Positions 39,246 through 46,925 of a stretch of 64,000 nucleotides of DNA are shown piece by piece; the first letter of the stretch is position 1, and each line of letters starts with the position of its first letter. The DNA is from G016234445 sp964438865 (GTDB lineage Bacteria > Chloroflexota > Dehalococcoidia > Tepidiformales > Tepidiformaceae). The DNA is taken from positions 186,001-250,000 of the forward strand of contig CAYTMI010000003.1 of assembly GCA_964438865.1 (NCBI GenBank), given 5' to 3'. The notes beneath the pieces were generated by a model that did no database searches, was not told where the DNA came from, and saw only the letters and a program-made list of their open reading frames with translations. The position numbers were made by a program, and so were the translations under genes.

Positions 39246-41018
39246 ATGCCAGCAACCGAGACGGTCATCCACACGAACGCGCCGGGCCAGGTGTTGCCCG
39301 TGCTCCAACAAGAACTGGAGGACTTCGAGACCGAAGCCACCCGCTACCTGAAGGGCGAGTGGGAGGAGAACAAGTTCATCGGGTTCCGGCTGAAGCAGGG
39401 CGTGTACGGCCAGCGCCAGCCGGGCGTCCAGATGATCCGGGTGAAGCTCCCGTTCGGCGGGGTCACCCCGGAACAGATGGAGGCGCTCGGCGAAGTCGCG
39501 GAGCGCCATGCGCCGCTGCGGAAGGGCCATATCACCACGCGCCAGAATTTCCAGTTCCACCACATCCCCCTGAAGAAGGCAGCGGATGCGCTGAGAGTGC
39601 TCGGCCGCACGGGGCTGTCGACGCGGGAGGCCTGCGGGAACACGGTCCGAAACGTCACCGGCGACCCCTGGGCCGGGGTGAGCAACGACGAGCCCTTCGA
39701 CCCGACGCCCTGGGTTGGGGCCTTCGCGCGCTACTGGCTTCGGAACCCGCTCTCGCAGCTCCTGCCGCGCAAGCTCAAGGTCGCCTTCAGTGCGAGCGAC
39801 GCGGACCGCGCGATCACAGGGATTCATGACCTCGGGTTTATCCCGCGGGTGAAAGACGGTGTGAAGGGCTTCCAGATGGTCGTGGGCGGCGGCCTCAGCA
39901 TCATGCCTCGCAACGCCATGGTCCTTCGCGAGTTCGCCGCGATGGACGAGTACCTGAAGGTCTCTGAGGCAGTGATCCGCATCTTCGAAAAGGCCGATGA
40001 ACTCCGGAAGAACCGCGCCAAGGCCCGGATCAAGTTCCTCATCGACCGCGTGGGGATCGAGGAGTTCCGGCGGATGGTGGACCGGGAACTCGAAGGCGAG
40101 TGGGCTTCGGGCGATTTCAGCCCGGAGCGGCTGCTCTACGTCGACAACGAGGAGTCGCACCTGCCCCCCCGGCGAGCGGCCTATGGGCGACCGGGTGCCG
40201 ACATGGCCGCGTTCAGCGCTTTCGTGACCGGCAACGTCCAGGCGCAGCGCCAGCAGGGGTTCAGCACGGTCGAGGTGAAGGTTACCCGCGGGGACCTGAA
40301 GCCGGAGCAGTTCCAGGGCCTCGCGGCGATCATGCGGGAGTACTGCGGCGGCTCCGCGCGGACGACGGTGCAGCAGAACATCGTCCTCCGCTGGGTCCGC
40401 GACGAGGCTCTGTACGAGGTCTGGCAGCGGCTCCTCGCGCTGGACCTGGGTGAGGCCGGCGCGCACGGCGTGACCGACGTGGTAAGTTGCCCGGGCACGG
40501 ACAGCTGCAAACTGGGGATCACCAGTTCCATGGGGCTGAACCGGGCAATCCAGGAGAAGGTCACGGCGATGGGGATCAGCGACCCGCTGACGCAGAAAAT
40601 CCACATCAAGATGAGCGGCTGCCCGAACAGCTGCGGGCAGCACCACATCGCAACCATCGGTTTTCATGGGGCAGCGATGAGGTTCGGTTCAGACCAGATG
40701 CCGGCCTACCACGTCTTCGTCGCCGGTGGTTATGACAACGGGATCATGCGGCTGGCCACCCAGCTGAAAGTCCGGCTGCCGGCCAGGCGGGGGCCAGACG
40801 CCGCCGCCCGTCTCATCGGCCTGTACGAACGGGAACGGCTGCCCGGCGAGGAATTCAACGGGTTCTTCGACCGCGTGGGGCAGGGACCGTTGGAGCGCGA
40901 GATCGCGGATCTCTGCCTGGCCGGCGAACTGGACGAAGAGAACCAGACCCTCTTCATCGACTGGGGCAAGAGCGAGTTGTACCAGCTTCAGCGCGGCGAA
41001 GGGGAGTGCGCCATCTAG
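39246..41018 (+). CDS. sir: Ferredoxin-type sulfite (or nitrite) reductase
   Basis: A 590-aa sirohaem and [4Fe-4S] enzyme performing six-electron reduction, sulfite to sulfide in this context. The two nitrite/sulfite reductase repeats are present. The cluster/sirohaem ligands are SCPGTDSCKLGIT near residue 415 and KMSGCPNSCGQHH near 456 (C-x5-C and C-x3-C). HITTRQNFQFHHI binds substrate and sirohaem. The family cannot be split into nitrite and sulfite reductases by eye, but divergence from cysH-cysC-cysD-cysN and a shared promoter region favour sulfite. The start is the ATG at 39246; the long upstream extension of the frame antisense to cysC/cysH is not real. The stop overlaps the next GTG (TAGTG). 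Confidence 0.9.
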   Translation: MPATETVIHTNAPGQVLPVLQQELEDFETEATRYLKGEWEENKFIGFRLKQGVYGQRQPGVQMIRVKLPFGGVTPEQMEALGEVAERHAPLRKGHITTRQNFQFHHIPLKKAADALRVLGRTGLSTREACGNTVRNVTGDPWAGVSNDEPFDPTPWVGAFARYWLRNPLSQLLPRKLKVAFSASDADRAITGIHDLGFIPRVKDGVKGFQMVVGGGLSIMPRNAMVLREFAAMDEYLKVSEAVIRIFEKADELRKNRAKARIKFLIDRVGIEEFRRMVDRELEGEWASGDFSPERLLYVDNEESHLPPRRAAYGRPGADMAAFSAFVTGNVQAQRQQGFSTVEVKVTRGDLKPEQFQGLAAIMREYCGGSARTTVQQNIVLRWVRDEALYEVWQRLLALDLGEAGAHGVTDVVSCPGTDSCKLGITSSMGLNRAIQEKVTAMGISDPLTQKIHIKMSGCPNSCGQHHIATIGFHGAAMRFGSDQMPAYHVFVAGGYDNGIMRLATQLKVRLPARRGPDAAARLIGLYERERLPGEEFNGFFDRVGQGPLEREIADLCLAGELDEENQTLFIDWGKSELYQLQRGEGECAI

Positions 41019-41674
41019 TGCGGCGGCCGGGCAGCAGCCGGCCAACCCCATCGGCACCGCGAACTGGCGGGTCCCTCCCGGACATCCGGTTCGGGACGCT
41101 CGGCGGGGCCGGCCTTCGGGAGGCTGCGGGCGTGCTCTCCCGGGCGATGCGGGACAACCCCCTCCACATCGCCGCCTTCGGGGACGACCCGGAGCGGCGA
41201 GTGTCGTCCCTGGAGGCGCTCTTCCGGGGTCTGCTGCCACAGCTGCAGGCGAGACCGCTGGCAGCGCGGCGGGGCGGCTTCACGGTCGCGGTGTTCGGCA
41301 TCGAACCACCGGGCGCCTGCGAGATTACCCCCGCCCACATCCTGAGGATGGCGCCGCGGCTGCTCCGCGTGGGACCATCGGCCTGGGGACGGTTGGCGGA
41401 GTGGCAGGCGGCCTGGGCCGCTCACGACCCTGACGCACCGCACTGGCATCTCGGACCGTTCGGCGTTGAACCAGCGCTGCAGGGGATGGGGGTCGGATCT
41501 CAGCTCCTCGAACGGGTCTGTGGGCGGCTGGACCGGGACCATGCCGATGGCTACCTGGAGACAGACCGGGAGGAGAACGTCCGTCTCTACCAGCGATTCG
41601 GCTTCGAAGTCACCGGCGAGGTGCGGGTGCTCGGCGTGCGGTGCTGGTACATGGCGCGCCGGCCGCGGGCCTGA
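41018..41674 (+). CDS. GNAT-family N-acetyltransferase
   Basis: A 218-aa GNAT protein. The acetyl-CoA loop is HLGPFGVEPALQGMGVGSQL near residue 150 (motif A, Q-x-x-G-x-G), followed by YLETDREENVRLYQRFGFEV (motif B) and a C-terminal strand. The N-terminal half holds a long helix pair (EAAGVLSRAMRDNPLHIAAF). The GTG at 41018 overlaps the sulfite reductase stop by one base, with GGGGAG 11 bases upstream. Co-translation with sulfite reductase hints at a sulfur or cysteine-linked substrate, for example O-acetylation of serine. A GNAT fold is not the usual serine acetyltransferase, so that remains speculative. Confidence 0.75.
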   Translation: MRRPGSSRPTPSAPRTGGSLPDIRFGTLGGAGLREAAGVLSRAMRDNPLHIAAFGDDPERRVSSLEALFRGLLPQLQARPLAARRGGFTVAVFGIEPPGACEITPAHILRMAPRLLRVGPSAWGRLAEWQAAWAAHDPDAPHWHLGPFGVEPALQGMGVGSQLLERVCGRLDRDHADGYLETDREENVRLYQRFGFEVTGEVRVLGVRCWYMARRPRA

Positions 41675-41727
41675 AGGCGCGAGTTTCCAGTAGGATTCGG
41701 CCACATCCTCCACTCCGAGGTCTCCAC

Positions 41728-42924
41728 ATGGCAGGACTCCGGGGCGACGCCGCAATTGTCGGCGTGGCCGAATTCGCACCCGAACGCAAACCTTCGCGGC
41801 TCTACATGGGCCTCGAGTCGTACGCCGAACTGGCGCGCCAGGCGCTCGACGATGCAGGCATCCCGCTTTCCGAAGTGGACGGACTGGTAACCGGCTCGAA
41901 CTTGATGGAGGCGCGCAACCTGATCCCGTCGGCCATCACCGAATACTTGGGCGTCTCATCCAACTTCTTCGACATCGTCGACCTGGGAGGGGCGACCGGG
42001 GCAGCGCAGGTGGTCCGGGCGGCGATGGCGATCGAGGCGGGGCTGGCTGAGACGCTCGTCTGCATCGTCCACACGCTGATGCCGCACAGCGACCCGACGG
42101 TGGCACCGCAGGAGCGTCGCAGGGACTGGGGCGGCGGCATCTGGGGATCGCCCCAGGCCGAGTTCGAGATCCCGTTTGGGGCGGTCCAGGGCACCTACGG
42201 TTACGCGATGATCGCCAACCGCTATCGCCACGAATACGGGCTGACCGAGCGGCAACTGGCGAAAATCGCGGTGGACCAGCGAACGAACGCGCTCCAGAAC
42301 CCGAAAGCAGTGTTCGCCAACCAGCCGATCACCATCGACGACGTGCTCAACTCGCCGATGATTTGCGACCCCCTCAAGTTGCTGGAGATCGTGATGCCCT
42401 GCTTCGGGGGCGCGGCGGTCGTTGTGACATCGAAGGAGTGGGCGAAGAGGGCGAAGAACCGCCCCGCCTACGTCATCGGCGCCGGCGAGCACACCACCCA
42501 CCGATCGGTCACCTATGAGCGCGACTTCACGCAGTCGCCGATCAAACCGGCCGCCGATCGCGCCTTCTCTATGGCCGGGATCAAGCGCCGCGAAGTCGAC
42601 CTCGCATCGCTCTATGACTGCTACACGATCACGGTGCTGCTCACGATCGAAGACGCGGGATTCTGCGGGAAAGGTGAAGGGGGCAGGTTCGTCGAGGAGC
42701 ACGACCTGACCTACCGTGGCGACTTCCCGATGAACACGCACGGCGGCCAGCTGAGCTTCGGGCAGTCCGGCATGGCGGGCGGGATGTCGCACGTGACGGA
42801 GGCGTACCTGCAGATGACGGGCCGCGCTGGCGGGCGCCAGCTGAAGAAGTGCGACACCGTCTACATCAACGGCAACGGCGGGATCATGAGCGAGCAAGTC
42901 TCGCTGATCCTGCGCGGCGAATAG
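41728..42924 (+). CDS. Thiolase-like (SCP-x/Ltp2-type) protein lacking the nucleophilic Cys, paralogue 2
   Basis: A 398-aa paralogue of the protein at 6928-8118. The thiolase Cys loop reads VDLGGATGAAQVVRAAM, with Gly at the Cys position. SLYDCYTITVLLTIEDAGF near residue 296 aligns exactly with the same segment in the first copy, including the Tyr pair, and the C-terminus YINGNGGIMSEQ matches GNGG. A later Cys-containing MICDPLKLLEIVMPCFGGAA is present. The ATG at 41728 follows GAGG. A DUF35 gene starts 9 bases after the stop. Likely an acyl-CoA C-C bond lyase or non-decarboxylating condensing enzyme complex; the substrate is unknown. Confidence 0.85.
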   Translation: MAGLRGDAAIVGVAEFAPERKPSRLYMGLESYAELARQALDDAGIPLSEVDGLVTGSNLMEARNLIPSAITEYLGVSSNFFDIVDLGGATGAAQVVRAAMAIEAGLAETLVCIVHTLMPHSDPTVAPQERRRDWGGGIWGSPQAEFEIPFGAVQGTYGYAMIANRYRHEYGLTERQLAKIAVDQRTNALQNPKAVFANQPITIDDVLNSPMICDPLKLLEIVMPCFGGAAVVVTSKEWAKRAKNRPAYVIGAGEHTTHRSVTYERDFTQSPIKPAADRAFSMAGIKRREVDLASLYDCYTITVLLTIEDAGFCGKGEGGRFVEEHDLTYRGDFPMNTHGGQLSFGQSGMAGGMSHVTEAYLQMTGRAGGRQLKKCDTVYINGNGGIMSEQVSLILRGE

Positions 42925-42933
42925 GGGCCCGGC

Positions 42934-43350
42934 ATGTCGAAGTACCGCAAGAACCCGAACCCGATCCCCGTCCCCACGCCGGTGACAAAGCCATTCTGGG
43001 ATGCGACCAGGGAGCACAGGCTGTTGCTTCAGCGCTGCGAAAAGGGGCACGTGTTCTACTACCCGCGGACGCACTGTCCTGGCTGCCTTTCGGCGGAGTG
43101 GGAGTGGTTCGAAGCGAGCGGCCGTGGACGGCTCTACAGCTACACGGTGGCGCGAAGGCCCCAGGCGCCCGAGTTCGCGGATGACGTCCCCTACATCATC
43201 GCGGCGATCACGCTGGAGGAAGGCCCGCGCATGACCAGCCTGCTCGTGGAGGCGGACCCGGACAATGTCGTCATCGACGGCGCGGTGGAATTAGCGTGGG
43301 ACGACGTCTCGGACGAGATCTCGATGCCGTACTTCCGGCCGGTGCGCTGA
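42934..43350 (+). CDS. DUF35 / OB-fold partner protein, paralogue 2
   Basis: A 138-aa OB-fold protein. FWDATREHRLLLQRCEKGHV begins the zinc ribbon. Here the first knuckle is C-x3-GH instead of C-x2-C, while the second is intact as THCPGC, so metal binding may use a His or be weakened. The OB-fold follows (FEASGRGRLYSYTVARRPQ) and ends MPYFRPVR. It pairs with the thiolase-like gene nine bases upstream, as in the 6.9-8.5 kb copy. Both pairs keep the same order. Confidence 0.86.
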   Translation: MSKYRKNPNPIPVPTPVTKPFWDATREHRLLLQRCEKGHVFYYPRTHCPGCLSAEWEWFEASGRGRLYSYTVARRPQAPEFADDVPYIIAAITLEEGPRMTSLLVEADPDNVVIDGAVELAWDDVSDEISMPYFRPVR

Positions 43351-43356
43351 GGGCGG

Positions 43357-44043
43357 TCAGCGTTCGCGAAGCAGTGCCCACGACGCCTCGAAGGGGAGCC
43401 CCCCGGCGCGGGCGGCTGCCTTCAAGGTACGAACCTGGTGTTCTGGGGGGAGACCGGCGACGAAGCGGGAGGGGTTGCTGCTGACCTCCCTGGCGACGCC
43501 GGCGTGCCTGCCAACGACGGCAAGGAAGGCTTCGAACAGCTCGTCGTGGTCAAGGTAGATTTCGAAGACGAAGAGGCAGATGTCTTCGAAGGCTTCGCCA
43601 TCGCCTGCCGCGAGGATGTCGTCACAGGTGAGTTCGAGCCAGCCGGCGACATCCGTCCAGGCTGCTGCCGACGCCCTGCACTTCCGCGCCTCCATCGCGT
43701 CGAGCGAGGAGAAGAGCATGACGAGGAAGGTGGGCAGCCGTCGCCGTTCGTAGCCGAGACGGGCGACGTCGACCCAGCGAAGGTCTTCATCGCACGGGAC
43801 GTGCTGGCGCTGTGCCGGGATGGCGCCGGCGAGTTCGTTGGCCTCGGTGTCGGGGAGGGTGCGGACCCAGTCTTCCAGGGTCTCCTGGGGGACTTCGGCG
43901 AGTTCGATGACGGAGAGAGCGGCGAGGCGGCGGTGGGGCGGCCCATCCTGGACTTCGAGGATCAACTCGGGCGTGGTCATCCTGCGGAAGGCAGGCTCAT
44001 GGGCCAGCCAGCCGTCGTATTCGGGGGGCAACCTCCGGTCCAT
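43357..44043 (-). CDS. Hypothetical helical protein, 228 aa
   Basis: I do not recognise a family. The protein is mostly helical and acidic, with repeated Leu-rich helices (RLAALSVIELAEVPQETLED, FLVMLFSSLDAMEARK, CLFVFEIYLDHDELFEAFLA), resembling HEAT-like or DUF6178-type helical proteins. DUF6178 is only a guess. It starts at the ATG at 44041-44043 (an ATG 23 codons upstream is less protein-like), divergent from hemB with the promoter of both within 60 bases. The gene ends six bases from the convergent DUF35 gene stop. Confidence 0.6.
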   Translation of the reverse strand: MDRRLPPEYDGWLAHEPAFRRMTTPELILEVQDGPPHRRLAALSVIELAEVPQETLEDWVRTLPDTEANELAGAIPAQRQHVPCDEDLRWVDVARLGYERRRLPTFLVMLFSSLDAMEARKCRASAAAWTDVAGWLELTCDDILAAGDGEAFEDICLFVFEIYLDHDELFEAFLAVVGRHAGVAREVSSNPSRFVAGLPPEHQVRTLKAAARAGGLPFEASWALLRER

Positions 44044-44087
44044 GTTCACAGGATAACGGCCAGCGTGAACCGGGCACGCAGGGAGAA

Positions 44088-44096
44088 TGCTAGGAT
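44088..44096 (+). promoter_or_regulatory. Extended -10 of leaderless hemB
   Basis: TGC at 44088-44090 and TAGGAT at 44091-44096 form an extended -10. The hemB ATG at 44103 starts six bases after it, so transcription and translation probably begin at the same base. Confidence 0.55.
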
Positions 44097-44102
44097 CGTC
44101 GA

Positions 44103-45077
44103 ATGGAGTCACCGCTTTTCAAACGACACCGCCGGCTTCGCGGTTCCGCTGCCATCCGCGGGCTGGTGCGCGAAACCGAACTCACGCCGACGCACCTCAT
44201 CTACCCGCTGTTCGTGGATGCGGGTCTCAAGGGGCGAAGGCCGATCGAGGCGATGCCGGGGCAGGACCAGCTCGGGCTCGATGCGCTGGCCGGGGAAGCG
44301 CGGGAGCTGGCGGCGTTGGGGCTCCCGGCGGTGCTCCTCTTCGGGTTGCCCGCATTCAAGGACGAGCGCGGGAGTTCGGCATGGGCGCGGGACGGCGTGG
44401 TCCAGGAGGCCATCGGGCGGCTAAAGGATGCGAACCCCGAGGTCCTCGTCGTGGGGGACGTCTGCCTCTGCGAATACACAAGTCACGGGCATTGCGGCCT
44501 GGTCCGGCCGGACGGGAGCGTGGACAACGACGCGAGCCTGCCGCTGTTGGCTGAGATGGCGGTGAGCCTGGCGGAAGCCGGCTGCGACATCATCGCCCCG
44601 AGCGACATGATGGATGGCCGGGTGGGCGCGATCCGGCGGGCGCTCGACAGCGCCGGGTTCGTTGAGACTCCGATCCTGTCTTACGCGGCGAAGTTCGCCT
44701 CGGCGTTCTATGGGCCATTCCGGGAAGCAGCGGGCAGCGCGCCCGCGTTTGGCGACCGGCGGGGCTACCAGATGGACCCGGCGAACGCGCGCATGGCCCT
44801 GGATGAAGTGCTGACCGACATCGGAGAGGGCGCCGACATGGTGATGGTGAAGCCCGCGCTTCCCTACCTGGATGTGCTCCGGGCAGTTAAGGACAGCGTC
44901 GACGTGCCGGTGGCCGCGTACAATGTCAGCGGCGAGTACAGCATGTTGATGGCGGCGGTCGAGCGGGGCTGGCTCGACGGGCCACGGGCGATCGACGAGA
45001 CGCTCACGGCAATCCGCCGGGCGGGCGCCGACATGATCATCACCTACCACGCGAAGGACTGGGCGGGCCGGCAGTAG
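44103..45077 (+). CDS. hemB: Porphobilinogen synthase (delta-aminolevulinate dehydratase)
   Basis: Condenses two 5-aminolevulinates into porphobilinogen for haem, sirohaem and corrinoid synthesis. The 324-aa protein has the zinc site VCLCEYTSHGHCG near residue 120 (three Cys, so the Zn-dependent class). The two Schiff-base lysines are in SYAAKFASAFYGPF near 195 and VMVKPALPYLDV near 248, and YNVSGEYSM is also present. Length and order are standard. Sirohaem demand from the sulfite reductase upstream is a possible link. The predicted mRNA is leaderless, with an extended -10 just before the ATG. Confidence 0.96.
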   Translation: MESPLFKRHRRLRGSAAIRGLVRETELTPTHLIYPLFVDAGLKGRRPIEAMPGQDQLGLDALAGEARELAALGLPAVLLFGLPAFKDERGSSAWARDGVVQEAIGRLKDANPEVLVVGDVCLCEYTSHGHCGLVRPDGSVDNDASLPLLAEMAVSLAEAGCDIIAPSDMMDGRVGAIRRALDSAGFVETPILSYAAKFASAFYGPFREAAGSAPAFGDRRGYQMDPANARMALDEVLTDIGEGADMVMVKPALPYLDVLRAVKDSVDVPVAAYNVSGEYSMLMAAVERGWLDGPRAIDETLTAIRRAGADMIITYHAKDWAGRQ

Positions 45078-45082
45078 GACCG

Positions 45083-45493
45083 TCAGGCGCGGCGGGCGGC
45101 GAGGGCCGGGTATGGCTGTTGGGCGACCGTCCGGCGGACCGGGATGGCAGGCTCGTGGCAGGCCGTCATGAAGATCGCATCCACCTCATCGTGGATGCCG
45201 CGGGCCCGGGCTTCGGTGCGGACGTGGGCGACGGTCGCCGAAAGGGCCGATTCGAATCCTGGCCAGTCTTCACAACGGAGGACACGCAAGTGGTGGGTGG
45301 ATTCGTTCCATTCGACGACGAGCCGCGGGTGGGCGGCCGGGCCGGCGCAGATGCGGGTGTAGCCGCCAAGGTATTCCTTGGTGAGGTGGATGCCGCGTGA
45401 TGTTGGATCGATCCGGGCGCGCTGGAGGCCCTCCCAGAGGTCTCCGAGGGCCAGGAGCAAACGGAAGGCAACGTCAGATGTGTCAGCTCGCAC
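45083..45493 (-). CDS. Hypothetical protein, 136 aa
   Basis: No family recognised. A 136-aa soluble protein with a helical N-terminus (DVAFRLLLALGDLWEGLQRA), a beta-rich centre (GGYTRICAG, HPRLVVEWNESTHHLRVLRC) and a helix with HVRTEARARGIHDEVDAIF. The tail is Ala/Arg-rich. The start is GTG at 45491-45493, not strongly supported by a ribosome site. It is convergent with hemB, six bases from its stop. Confidence 0.55.
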   Translation of the reverse strand: MRADTSDVAFRLLLALGDLWEGLQRARIDPTSRGIHLTKEYLGGYTRICAGPAAHPRLVVEWNESTHHLRVLRCEDWPGFESALSATVAHVRTEARARGIHDEVDAIFMTACHEPAIPVRRTVAQQPYPALAARRA

Positions 45494-45712
45494 AGATCAC
45501 CCCGCCAAAGGTGCGTGAACTCGCTCCGACAGCCGGAAGCCCCGGCCGCAGGGCGGATTCTACGCCAGTCTCCGGGGGAATGTGCAACCGGTTTATGGGC
45601 CTCATAGACAAAGCGAATGCGGGGAGAGAGCCGGGGCAACTCTTCATGGTTGCGCGATCATTATTCCCCGGCGCGGTGGTAGGGTACGGCGGCCCCCAAA
45701 GAGGAGATCCCC

Positions 45713-45961
45713 TTGACGCAACCATGTGCCGTCTGCCGCCACGAGTCGGCGGACCGGCCGGAGTCCGGCCACTTGCTCTGTCTCGCCACGGCCCTGGAGC
45801 ACCTGGTCAGCCAGGCGGTAGGCCGGGAAGGAACGGGGATCCTGGTGTCAGTGTGTCCAGCTCACGCGGTCGACATCTATCGCGGGCGGTTGCCGGGGGT
45901 CGCGATGGCCTGGCAATTCAGCGGCCCGCTCCCGGGTGGGGTGCTTCCCGCCGCGCGTTGA
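45713..45961 (+). CDS. Small zinc-ribbon-like protein, 82 aa
   Basis: Not a recognised family. The N-terminus holds a C-x2-C knuckle (QPCAVCRHES) followed by HLLCLATALEHL and a later CPAHAV, so a mononuclear zinc site with C-x2-C plus Cys/His further on is plausible. The rest is hydrophobic and Gly/Arg-rich. The start is TTG at 45713, supported by AAAGAGGAG seven bases upstream. A TGGTAGGGT extended -10 (45677-45685) precedes it. It ends 31 bases before the Fur-family gene; proximity to a metalloregulator fits a zinc-related role but proves nothing. Confidence 0.6.
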   Translation: MTQPCAVCRHESADRPESGHLLCLATALEHLVSQAVGREGTGILVSVCPAHAVDIYRGRLPGVAMAWQFSGPLPGGVLPAAR

Positions 45962-45987
45962 CACGGTTTCAACCGCGTTCTCATGAT
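45958..45987 (+). promoter_or_regulatory. Promoter of the Fur-family gene with internal inverted repeat
   Basis: TTGACA at 45958-45963, an 18-base spacer and CATGAT at 45982-45987. CGGTT-TC-AACCG (45964-45975) lies between them as a possible operator. The ATG at 45993 follows the -10 by five bases, so the message is probably leaderless. Confidence 0.5.
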
Positions 45988-45992
45988 GGGGC

Positions 45993-46403
45993 ATGGCATC
46001 GACACAACAGGCTGCGTCGCGCCTGGCAGGGGTTGGCCATCGGCTGACCGGGCCAAGGAAGGCCGTGCTCGATGCGATAGCCGCGGAACCGGCGCCCTTC
46101 ACGGTGGAGGAACTCTGCAACGCGGTCCCCGGTGTGGGACGGGCGACTGTCTTCCGGACCGTGCGGCTGCTGCAGGACCTCGATGTGGTGTGCCGTCTAC
46201 CGCTGGAAGACGGGAGCGTGCGTTATCAGCTCTCCGCCGGGGACCACCATCACCACCTGATCTGCAGCGAATGCGGAAGGGTCTCGGAATTCAACGACCC
46301 GGCCCTGGACCGGCTTATCCAGGAGAACGCCCATGGCGCGGGGTTTCGCCTGGACGGCCACAGCCTGGAACTGTATGGCCGCTGCGCGGGCTGCGCGGGC
46401 TAA
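45993..46403 (+). CDS. fur: Fur-family metalloregulator (Zur/Fur-like)
   Basis: A 136-aa winged-helix repressor. The DNA-binding half includes HRLTGPRKAVLDAI and VGRATVFRTVRLLQDLDVVC. The metal half has HHHHLICSECGRVSEF near residues 82-97, and a C-terminal YGRCAGCAG, giving the two C-x2-C knuckles of the structural zinc site. The order HHHHLIC-x2-C is common to Fur, Zur and PerR. The metal sensed cannot be decided; proximity to the small zinc-ribbon gene favours Zur slightly. It may autoregulate through the inverted repeat in its promoter. Confidence 0.88.
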   Translation: MASTQQAASRLAGVGHRLTGPRKAVLDAIAAEPAPFTVEELCNAVPGVGRATVFRTVRLLQDLDVVCRLPLEDGSVRYQLSAGDHHHHLICSECGRVSEFNDPALDRLIQENAHGAGFRLDGHSLELYGRCAGCAG

Positions 46404-46925
46404 CGGTCGCCGGCGAAGTCGCGGAGGAGCGTCTTCATCCCGGGCTTGAAGACGACCTTGCCTTCGATGACCACGACTTCGTTGTTGAGGAAGAGTTGGA
46501 CGGCGCGGCTGAGGACGTTCCCTTCAGGGTCGACACGCTGAGGCGGGCGGGCCCCCGCGGGTTGACCACTTCACGAGAAATCCACAGGCTATGCATCGGA
46601 CGTATGGATTCATCGAAAAGGGGAGCGTGGAGCCCGCGTGTTAGCCCGTTCGCCGTCTTCGACGAGAAACCTCCGCGGCAGAGGCCCCCAACAGGCTGGG
46701 GGGCCAGCTGAGAGCCCTCTCCCCGACGCCGCGACCCGAGACATTGGCGACGTCAATAGCTCAGGGGTGTGCCCTGCGGCGATTCCAATCACTGTGCGCA
46801 CGAGCAGGAGGTGGAACGCGAAAGTGCCCTGACAAAGGCGCCGGAGAAGTCAAGGGATATTGACCTTAGGGGCTTCGGCGCGCACCTTACCGTCCGGTTA
46901 ATCGAAGAGGAGGGAACCAACCACG
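46404..46925. other. 522-base gap with a possible gene remnant and long leader
   Basis: On the minus strand 46400-46540 encodes a protein-like C-terminal stretch without a start codon (VLSRAVQLFLNNEVVVIEG, then KPGMKTLLRDF, stop TAG at 46400-46402), closed upstream by in-frame stops. It may be the decayed end of a lost gene. A strong GC hairpin (GGCCCCCA/TGGGGGGCC, 46683-46705) without T-run follows. From about 46860 the DNA holds the leader of the substrate-binding-protein gene, with TTGACC at 46860 but no well-spaced -10. I see no further gene here. Confidence 0.4.

Noticed and set aside
46683..46705. GC-rich hairpin upstream of the substrate-binding-protein gene as a terminator or riboswitch
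   Set aside because: No T-run follows, and no known riboswitch core can be recognised around it; left as an unexplained hairpin.
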